Origin: Hyphomicrobiales bacterium | GTDB taxonomy: Bacteria > Pseudomonadota > Alphaproteobacteria > Rhizobiales > Aestuariivirgaceae | Assembly: GCA_020029455.1 (NCBI GenBank) | Contig: JAIBJH010000133.1 | Coordinates: 1 to 7,326, forward strand | Direction: 5' to 3' | DNA: 7,326 bases | Shown here: in pieces, positions 1-5,300 of the stretch | Numbering within the stretch: position 1 is the stretch's first letter | Layout: every line of letters begins with the position of its first letter | The notes under the pieces: generated by a model | Databases searched by the model: none | The model's input: the letters and a program-made list of their open reading frames with translations, nothing else | Told to the model about the DNA's origin: nothing | Made by a program: the position numbers and the translations under genes

Positions 1-294
1 TTTCACAGCGCGGTGTCAAGGACTATTTTCAAGATATAGGCTTTTTATTCAAAATCCCTTTATTCCCAATGACATGGCCGCACCCGCTTTCCTTGGCCGG
101 GTGCAGCGGTTGCGTATCGTCACCGTCTGATTTCCGGTTCTGCGCGAATCGCGTTTGCGTTCGCCCGAGAGCGGCTGTTGGCATCCAATCTGAATCCATC
201 TTGCAAGCCCGCGAAAGCCGGGTACAGTAAGGAAAGATTTATTCCATACAGGAAACTCGCCGCGGAGGTTGCCATGCCCTTGTCCTGGAGATTT
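1..294. other. Stretch without a supported gene, left edge
   Basis: I see no credible coding region here. The reading frames that cross it have no recognisable protein motif. It lies downstream of the truncated PRC-barrel gene and contains none of the missing part of that domain in any minus-strand frame I read. The one clear structure is an inverted repeat, GCACCCG (80-86) with CGGGTGC (98-104), separated by 11 bases. It has no T-run after it on either strand, so I do not call it a terminator. The first 60 bases are distinctly AT-rich compared with the rest of the window, as is common between genes. Confidence 0.5.
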
Positions 295-711
295 TCAGTC
301 CTCGCCGACCACGAGGTCGTTGATTTCGCCGACATTCTCATCGGCCGCAGAATAGACGATTTGGCCAATGAAGCGCGAAGCTAAGAAGGCACTGTCAGAC
401 TTCAGCTTTGCCAAGTCTTGGGCATCAGCCGGTTTCGTTGTGGCTGCGTTCTGGTCAACCGGTGCCATCGTTCCCGTGGCTCCGTCCTGCGCAGGCGCAG
501 TAGTAGCTGCCGCGTCAGAATCGATTTTGGGCTGCTCAGTTGTGCTGGTCACCTTGCAGTTCGCCGGCAACTCTGCCTCAGGAACCGAGCCAGGCGCGGG
601 GCAAGCGCTTTGATCCTGAGCGGGTGCTGGTGTCGTGCTCTCCTGGGCATATGCCAGCCCTGTCGTTACGATGAGTGCCGCAGCCGCTATTCCCATTTTG
701 AACCTGATCAT
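295..711 (-). CDS. Exported PRC-barrel protein, domain cut short at the C-terminus
   Basis: This is a 138-residue protein of unknown specific role. Residues 1-22 form a signal peptide: a short basic start (MIRFK), a hydrophobic stretch and an AYA cleavage site before Q23, so the product should reach the periplasm. Residues 23 to about 105 are a low-complexity Ala/Pro/Thr/Gln/Asp-rich linker with two cysteines. From about residue 109 (FLASRFIG, then VGEINDLVVGED) it matches the first strands of a PRC-barrel domain, as in many small rhizobial envelope proteins. A TGA stop follows at once, so only about 30 of the usual 70-80 domain residues remain, and I could not find the rest in the other minus frames. 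The start at 711 is preferred over an upstream ATG at 771 because AGGAGG lies just before it and the signal peptide begins there. It lies 90 bases after ecfG on the same strand, with no evident promoter, so read-through from nepR-ecfG is possible. It may be a decaying gene. Confidence 0.72.
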   Translation of the reverse strand: MIRFKMGIAAAALIVTTGLAYAQESTTPAPAQDQSACPAPGSVPEAELPANCKVTSTTEQPKIDSDAAATTAPAQDGATGTMAPVDQNAATTKPADAQDLAKLKSDSAFLASRFIGQIVYSAADENVGEINDLVVGED

Positions 712-720
712 CTGAATTCT

Positions 721-726
721 CCTCCT
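721..726 (-). promoter_or_regulatory. Strong ribosome binding site fixing the PRC-barrel start
   Basis: On the minus strand this reads AGGAGG, a full Shine-Dalgarno core, with nine bases between it and the ATG at 711-709. The same reading frame stays open to an ATG at 771, but the protein from 711 begins directly with a normal signal peptide, and this site makes 711 the likely start. Confidence 0.75.
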
Positions 727-801
727 AGTGATGCTGATAGACCTCGTGAACGCAGCGTGTGGCTGAGGCAAATCACCTACCGCTGAATGACGGCAAACGG
801 T

Positions 802-1380
802 CTAGGGGTGATCATCGGTTGATGCTTGATCTGTGCTGGCCGGATTCAACGCGATAGTATCAGACTGCCCGCTATTCTCTGGCTCACCCAAAAGCACGGC
901 AAGTTTGCTACGCGCACGGTTTACCCTGCTCTTGATTGTTCCAACTGCAACGCCGCAGATCTGGGCAGCCTCCTCATAAGAACAGCCCGACGCTCCCACA
1001 AGGACGATCGCTTCCCTCTGATCGTCGGGCAGCTTGGCCAGTGCGTTGCGAACATCGGCCATGTGCAAGTGACCTTCCTGTTCCGCGGCAACACTGGCAC
1101 GGCTGGAATATTTTTCATCCACGTCTTCCACTTCGCGCTTGCGCTTACGCAGGTGCGTGTAGAATTCGTTGCGCAGGATGGTGTATAGCCAGGCCCGCAT
1201 GTTGGTGCCTATTTGGAAGCTTTCATGATGCTTCCAGGCCTTCATCAAAGTCTCTTGAACCAGGTCGTCGGCCGCGTCGCTGCGTGCCGAGAGGGACATC
1301 GCGAATGCCCTCAGGCCGGGTATGGCGGCGATAAGGTCTTCCCGAAATGTATCTGGGATGGGCTTGCTGTTGGGCACCAT
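802..1380 (-). CDS. ecfG: General stress response ECF sigma factor EcfG
   Basis: This 192-residue sigma factor directs RNA polymerase to general-stress promoters in Alphaproteobacteria. The sigma-2 domain spans roughly residues 17-83, with the core-binding segment DDLVQETLMKAWKH (38-51) followed by NMRAWLYTILRNEFYTHLRKRKRE, the characteristic run of EcfG proteins. A variable linker follows, then sigma-4 at about 108-165, including LPDDQREAIVLVGA and a helix-turn-helix (CSYEEAAQICGVAVGTIKSR, 133-152) that reads the -35 element. The last 25 or so residues are a polar tail. The length is typical and no key segment is missing. The start at 1380 has AGGA seven bases upstream, and the gene begins 24 bases after the nepR stop, so the two are almost certainly one operon. 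Activity should be controlled by NepR binding and release. Two matching promoters to the right (1806-1830 and 2293-2317) are likely targets. The assignment to the EcfG group is by sequence character and the nepR neighbour. Confidence 0.93.
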   Translation of the reverse strand: MVPNSKPIPDTFREDLIAAIPGLRAFAMSLSARSDAADDLVQETLMKAWKHHESFQIGTNMRAWLYTILRNEFYTHLRKRKREVEDVDEKYSSRASVAAEQEGHLHMADVRNALAKLPDDQREAIVLVGASGCSYEEAAQICGVAVGTIKSRVNRARSKLAVLLGEPENSGQSDTIALNPASTDQASTDDHP

Positions 1381-1404
1381 TGGCGGTCCTGGGCCTCAAT
1401 GCCG

Positions 1405-1617
1405 TCAATTGCGCTTCTTGCCGGGAGCCTTCGCTTCCAGCTCATTGAGCAGTTCAACAAAGCGGCTAGGCACTGGCTGGCTGGCCACGTCCTCGAAATA
1501 ACCCCGGAGCCGTTTTGCGATCAAATCATAGATCTCAGGTTTCGGATTTGTGATTTTTGACTTTTCCAGGTTCAAATCTTTACCCTTATTCTGGGTCCTC
1601 TGTTTTATGCTTTTCAT
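1405..1617 (-). CDS. nepR: Anti-sigma factor NepR
   Basis: This 70-residue cytoplasmic protein is the expected antagonist of EcfG. NepR wraps around the sigma-2 and sigma-4 domains and blocks polymerase binding; under stress, phosphorylated PhyR, which carries a sigma-like domain, pulls NepR away (partner switching). The diagnostic core is present: a first helix IYDLIAKRLRGYFEDV (29-44), the signature VASQPVP (44-50) and a second helix SRFVELLNELEAK (51-63). The first 25 or so residues are basic and polar, consistent with the disordered N-terminal tail of this family, and the DNA there is more AT-rich than the rest of the gene. No other ATG lies in frame upstream, and the start at 1617 has only a weak G-rich sequence (GGGGGT) before it. 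It sits immediately upstream of ecfG. PhyR, often next to this pair, is not in the window. Confidence 0.92.
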   Translation of the reverse strand: MKSIKQRTQNKGKDLNLEKSKITNPKPEIYDLIAKRLRGYFEDVASQPVPSRFVELLNELEAKAPGKKRN

Positions 1618-1666
1618 CGATTACCCCCGGAAGACAGAACGCCCGTCTTAGGTTCCCACTTAGCCG

Positions 1667-1687
1667 CAATCTTCTAACTAAAGATTG
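1667..1687. repeat. Inverted repeat upstream of nepR, 7-base arms
   Basis: CAATCTT (1667-1673) and AAGATTG (1681-1687) are perfect inverted copies around a seven-base spacer. The element lies 50-70 bases before the nepR start. It could be an operator or a hairpin in the nepR leader. I do not recognise a known regulator site. Confidence 0.5.
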
Positions 1688-1690
1688 TCA

Positions 1691-1706
1691 TGGAACAATA
1701 GTTCCA
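1691..1706. repeat. Inverted repeat TGGAAC-AATA-GTTCCA upstream of nepR
   Basis: This perfect palindrome with six-base arms and a four-base centre begins three bases after the preceding inverted repeat. Each arm contains GGAAC, the -35 core read by EcfG, one on each strand. Neither copy has a CGTT at the right distance (the sequences 16-17 bases on do not match), so I do not call either a promoter. It may be a binding site for a dimeric regulator or a decayed promoter pair. Confidence 0.45.
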
Positions 1707-1805
1707 TTCTGCGCCTTTTTTTGGGGCAGGGGCGGAACCATTTGATTCATTGGGGATTCTAGTTGGTTTGATGGCCTGCCTAGGGGTAAAAATAGCCCTA
1801 ATCCC

Positions 1806-1830
1806 GGAACCCTACTCCTTGAAGTCCGTT
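1806..1830 (+). promoter_or_regulatory. EcfG-type stress promoter for csbD
   Basis: GGAAC (1806-1810) and CGTT (1827-1830) are separated by exactly 16 bases, an exact match to the general-stress promoter consensus GGAAC-N16/17-cGTT of Alphaproteobacteria. It points at csbD, and transcription should begin near 1837, leaving a leader of about 40 bases. Its position in the nepR–csbD gap, next to the genes for the sigma factor that would read it, makes chance unlikely. Confidence 0.85.
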
Positions 1831-1841
1831 CTATTGGAACC

Positions 1842-1855
1842 GAGGCCTTTGCCTC
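1842..1855 (+). other. Small hairpin at the predicted 5' end of csbD mRNA
   Basis: GAGGC (1842-1846), loop CTTT and GCCTC (1851-1855) form a perfect five-pair stem. With transcription starting near 1837 the hairpin would sit within a few bases of the 5' end of the message, ahead of the ribosome binding site at 1867. A 5' hairpin can protect mRNA from decay; that role is inferred only. Confidence 0.4.
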
Positions 1856-1866
1856 TGCTAACCAAG

Positions 1867-1871
1867 AGGAG
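1867..1871 (+). promoter_or_regulatory. Ribosome binding site that selects the second csbD ATG
   Basis: AGGAG abuts the first possible ATG (1872) with no spacing, but lies six bases before a second in-frame ATG (1878). The second is therefore the workable start, and it also gives the canonical CsbD beginning MNWDRIEGNW. Confidence 0.75.
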
Positions 1872-1877
1872 ATGCAA

Positions 1878-2075
1878 ATGAACTGGGATCGCATTGAAGG
1901 GAACTGGAAGGAAATCAAGGGCAAGGCCAAGCAGCAATGGGGCAGGCTCACGGACGATGATCTTGATGTCATTGAGGGGCATCGCGAGGAATTGGAAGGC
2001 GTGCTGCAAAATCGCTATGGCTTTGCCAAGGATCAGGTGCGCACTGAAGTCGACACATGGATTCGTGGACTTTAG
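1878..2075 (+). CDS. CsbD-family general stress protein
   Basis: This is a 65-residue hydrophilic protein of the CsbD family, small proteins strongly induced by general stress in many bacteria; their molecular function is not established. It begins MNWDRIEGNWKEIKGKAKQQWG, the family hallmark of two short helical repeats rich in Trp, Lys and Glu, followed by LTDDDLDVIEGHREELEG and RYGFAKDQVRTEVDTW. The length is normal for the family. There is no signal peptide or membrane segment, so it should be cytoplasmic. An in-frame ATG two codons earlier (1872) is possible but too close to the AGGAG. The gene diverges from nepR-ecfG and has an exact EcfG promoter about 48 bases before the start, which fits a stress-induced target. 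Its last four codons and stop lie in a short tandem duplication (2061-2090). Confidence 0.93.
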   Translation: MNWDRIEGNWKEIKGKAKQQWGRLTDDDLDVIEGHREELEGVLQNRYGFAKDQVRTEVDTWIRGL

Positions 2076-2090
2076 GATTTGCGGACTTTA
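2061..2090 (+). repeat. Short tandem duplication across the csbD stop codon
   Basis: A 14-base unit at 2061-2074 (ATTCGTGGACTTTA) recurs at 2077-2090 (ATTTGCGGACTTTA), matching at 12 of 14 bases with a 16-base period. The first copy encodes the end of CsbD (I-R-G-L and most of the stop); the second lies just beyond the gene. Confidence 0.45.
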
Positions 2091-2107
2091 TAGTCAGACA
2101 TATGGAT

Positions 2108-2127
2108 GGCAGCACAATGATGCTGCC
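2108..2127 (+). terminator. Possible terminator hairpin after csbD
   Basis: GGCAGCA (2108-2114), a six-base loop and TGCTGCC (2121-2127) form a perfect seven-pair, GC-rich stem 32 bases after the csbD stop. The following bases (CTCCTTCTGC) are pyrimidine-rich but hold no real T-run, so it may be a weak intrinsic terminator or only a 3' stabilising hairpin. Confidence 0.5.
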
Positions 2128-2292
2128 CTCCTTCTGCAAAAATTCTCCAGCTCAGACCACATAGAGCAAGTGCGGCTGCTGTCGCCGGGTGTGAATTCAA
2201 AACACGCAGGTGCTTTCGGCCTCGATCACTACATACTCAAGTTTGCAGAGTATTGAGACGATGACAGGCGTACGCGCATCTTGCCAGCGCTT
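2128..2292. other. Spacer between csbD and the glucan synthase gene
   Basis: I see no gene, repeat or RNA motif that I can support in these 165 bases. A plus-strand frame running from inside csbD to about 2256 is an out-of-frame shadow with no protein character. Together with the flanking signals (hairpin at 2108-2127, promoter at 2293-2317) it completes the 295-base gap. Confidence 0.5.
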
Positions 2293-2317
2293 GGAACTTT
2301 TCGGCCTGTTGAGCGTT
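2293..2317 (+). promoter_or_regulatory. EcfG-type stress promoter for the glucan synthase gene
   Basis: GGAAC (2293-2297) and CGTT (2314-2317) are separated by exactly 16 bases, the same architecture as the promoter before csbD and an exact match to the alphaproteobacterial general-stress consensus. Transcription would start near 2324, giving a leader of about 47 bases to the ATG at 2371. It is the best promoter candidate I can see in front of the glucan synthase and suggests direct control by the EcfG encoded in this window. Confidence 0.83.
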
Positions 2318-2331
2318 GAGTTTCACCTTCC

Positions 2332-2345
2332 AGGGCATAGGCCCT
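2332..2345 (+). other. Leader hairpin with T-run before the glucan synthase gene
   Basis: AGGGC (2332-2336), loop ATAG and GCCCT (2341-2345) form a perfect five-pair stem that runs into TTTT (2345-2348). It lies between the predicted transcription start (about 2324) and the start codon. The shape resembles a very short intrinsic terminator, so it could attenuate the transcript, or it may simply be a 5' stabilising stem like the one before csbD. Confidence 0.4.
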
Positions 2346-2370
2346 TTTCAGTCATGTCTTTGAAGTTTGG

Positions 2371-5300
2371 ATGAAAATGCAGCATGGATTTGGATGGCCA
2401 TTTCGGCAGGAAGCTGATGTTTGGAATGATGGCCAGCCAATCCGGGCGGAGTTGTTCGGACTGGAGCGATTTCGCGAACATGCTGCAAGCCTGGCGCAAT
2501 CTCAGCCTGTATGCCACAATGTAATTCTGGTCACTTCTGTCGTGACACGATTGCAGGACGACGCGCGATCATTGTCGGACTGCTATGCGGAGCTCTGCGG
2601 AGCAGTGGCGGCAGGCCAGCCCATTACGCCAGCAGCGGAGTGGCTGGTCGACAACTATTATCTTATAGAACAACATGTGCGCCAGGCGACCATCGACTTG
2701 CCGCCGGGCTATTATCGCCAACTTCCCAAGCTCTCGGCAGGCCCGTTGGTGGGTCACCCCCGCATTTTTGGAATTGCCTGGGCCTTTGTCGCCCACAGCG
2801 ACAGCCGCTTTGACGGTCACGTTTTGACGGATTTCGTCAATGCATACCAGGAGGTTCAACCCCTCACGATCGGCGAACTATGGGCAACCGCAATCAGCTT
2901 GCGTCTTGTGCTGATTGAGAACCTCACCCGAATTTCGCGCCGCACGATAGAATCGCGGCGGGCGCGGGCTGCCGCAGATGAACTTGCCGAGAAACTTCTC
3001 GAAGGAAAATTGAACCTTGTGGACCTGCGCAGGGCTCTTGAAGCTGAGATGGCGGAGCATGCGAAACTAGCCTTCGCGGTGCAATTGATCAAGCGTTTGC
3101 GCGACCAAGACACGATCGATTCAGCCGTCATTGACGCCATCCGCATCACTGTTCATGCACTTGGCCTGGAGTTCGACAGTGCAGTCGCCGAAGGGCACAG
3201 CCGCCAGGCTGCTGCCAACGTCACCATGCGCAATTTGGTAACGAGCCTGCGCCACATCTCGGACTATGCATGGGAGGAGTGGTTTGATCACGTCAGCTTG
3301 GTGGATAAGCTGCTGGCGGCCCATCCAGCTTATCCAGAAATGGATTTCCGCACCCGCAACAGCTACCGAAGCGCAATCGAAGACCTGTCTCGGCATTCGA
3401 AGTTCGATGAACTCACGATTACAAAAAAAGTGTTGAATGCTTGTGACGTACAGGAAAACGAGGCTGCCACGGCCGGTGATCCCGGCTACCATCTCATTGG
3501 GCAGGGCCGCAGCGCTTTTGAGGCAGGAATCACTTACAGGCGCTCACTAGGCCGGAGGATTTCAGAAGCAATCCGCAAGGCCGGCCTTGGCGGCTATATC
3601 ACCGCCGTTGCCGCAATCACTTTTGTCTGTCTCTTAGTTGGCCTCTGGCCACTTGCTGCAACGCAAGTTTCGGTTCCCTTGCTCTTGCTGCTCGCCGCAA
3701 TCAGCGTGGTTCCCGTCATTGAAGTGGCAATATCACTGACCAACTTTACGGTGACGCATGTCCTGCGCCCCGTGGTGTTGCCTGCGTTGGCGCTGCGCAA
3801 TGGTGTCTCTACGGAATTCCGCACACTCGTCGCCGTTCCCGCATTGCTTGCCAGCACCGAGGAAATCGACGAGCTGGTCGAGCGGCTGGAAGTTCATCAT
3901 CTCGCGAACCCGGACGGGGAGCTGTACTTCGCGCTTGTCACCGACTGGACCGATGCGGCAACCGAGCATGTGCCCAATGATGGCGAACTTTTGTCTGTAG
4001 CGCTCAATGGAATTCATCGTCTCAATGAGAAATATGCTGATGGCCGTTTTCTGCTGCTCCATCGCGCAAGGCGTCGGAACGAAGTGCAGGACAGATGGAT
4101 GGGATGGGAGCGCAAGCGCGGCAAGCTTGTTGAACTCAACAGACTTCTTCGCGGAGCGACGGATACGAGCTTCATGGTGGTGGGTGGAAAGCTTCCCGCC
4201 GATTTCTGCTTTGTCCTAACCCTTGATGCTGACACGAAGCTGCCCCGCAGCGCGGCGCGTAGGCTGGTCGGCAAGCTGGCGCATCCACTCAATCGTCCGT
4301 TCTTCGACAAGGAGCAAGGCCGCGTCACCCATGGTTATGGCTTGTTGCAGCCTCGCGTGACGCCCACGCTTCCGGTTGACGACTACGGCACAATCTTTCA
4401 GTCGATATTTTCCACGCGCCGCGGAACGGACCCTTATGTTTTTGCGACGTCCGATGTCTATCAGGATTTGTTCGGCGAAGGCTCTTATGCAGGCAAGGGA
4501 ATCTACGACATTGATGCATTCGAAGCTGCGCTGGCCAATCGGGTTCCTGAGAATGCAATGCTCAGCCACGACCTTTTTGAAGGCATATTTGCACGTACTG
4601 CACTTGTCTCGGACATTGAGGTTGTCGAGGAATTTCCGGAACGCTACGCCGTTGCCTGCGCGCGCCAACACCGCTGGGTGCGCGGCGATTGGCAATTGCT
4701 CCCCTGGATTGCCGGCAGTTTGAAGACCGTATCGCGGCGGGGCCGGAAGGCCATTCCCGCTGTCGGCCTCTGGAAAATGCTGGATAATTTGCGGCGCTCC
4801 CTCGTGCCGGTCTTTGCCTTTGCGTCGTTGATTGTGGCCTGGCTGTCGCTGCCATTTGCACCGGCAGCGGCTTGGACTGCCTTCTTGGTGCTGGTCATGT
4901 TTTTGCCAGCCTTCATTCCAATGTATTCGGGCTCGCATCTGCGTCCTGCGGAGGAAACAGCCAGGAGCCAGATCGGCCTTGTAGCCAGTGAGACAGCGCA
5001 GGCCCTTATCATCACCACCGCAAACCTGACTTTTCTCGCCCACCAGGCAAGCCTGGTAGTGGATGCCATCGCACGCACGCTCTATCGCCTTTATGTCAGC
5101 CGAAGGAACTTGCTGGAGTGGACGACCGCAGCTCAGGTTCAGTCGACCATCAGGCCGGGTCTTCGTGATCACTATGCGCTGATGGCGCCGAGCGTCGTTG
5201 TTGCCTTGGCCGTCTTTGCATTTGCCGCATGGCGGCAGAATGGCGTTGCGGCAGTAGCGCTGCCGTTTGCGGCCTTATGGTTAGCCGCTCCAGCCATTGC

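Noticed and set aside
80..104. Hairpin GCACCCG/CGGGTGC as a terminator
   Set aside because: The stem is real, but neither strand has a T-run after it and it lies about 190 bases beyond the nearest gene end.
120..368. An 82-codon minus-strand frame overlapping the end of the PRC-barrel gene
   Set aside because: I considered it as a frameshifted continuation of the barrel domain, but its sequence after the overlap (FLYGINLSLLYPAFAGLQ) does not match PRC-barrel strands.
826..1560. Several plus-strand open frames opposite ecfG and nepR
   Set aside because: They are antisense to two confidently recognised genes and have no protein character.
1692..1764. Further plus-strand GGAAC sites (1692, 1734) as EcfG promoters
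   Set aside because: The bases 16-17 downstream are GCCT and GATT rather than CGTT, so the -10 element is missing.
1872..1877. ATG at 1872 as the csbD start
   Set aside because: The AGGAG touches this ATG directly, leaving no spacing, and the family-standard N-terminus begins at the ATG at 1878.
4216..5172. A 318-codon open frame on the minus strand
   Set aside because: It lies wholly antisense to the glucan synthase, whose protein is strongly family-like across this stretch (DADTK, RQHRWVRGDW). The minus-strand translation is rich in Arg, Gln and Cys and resembles no domain.
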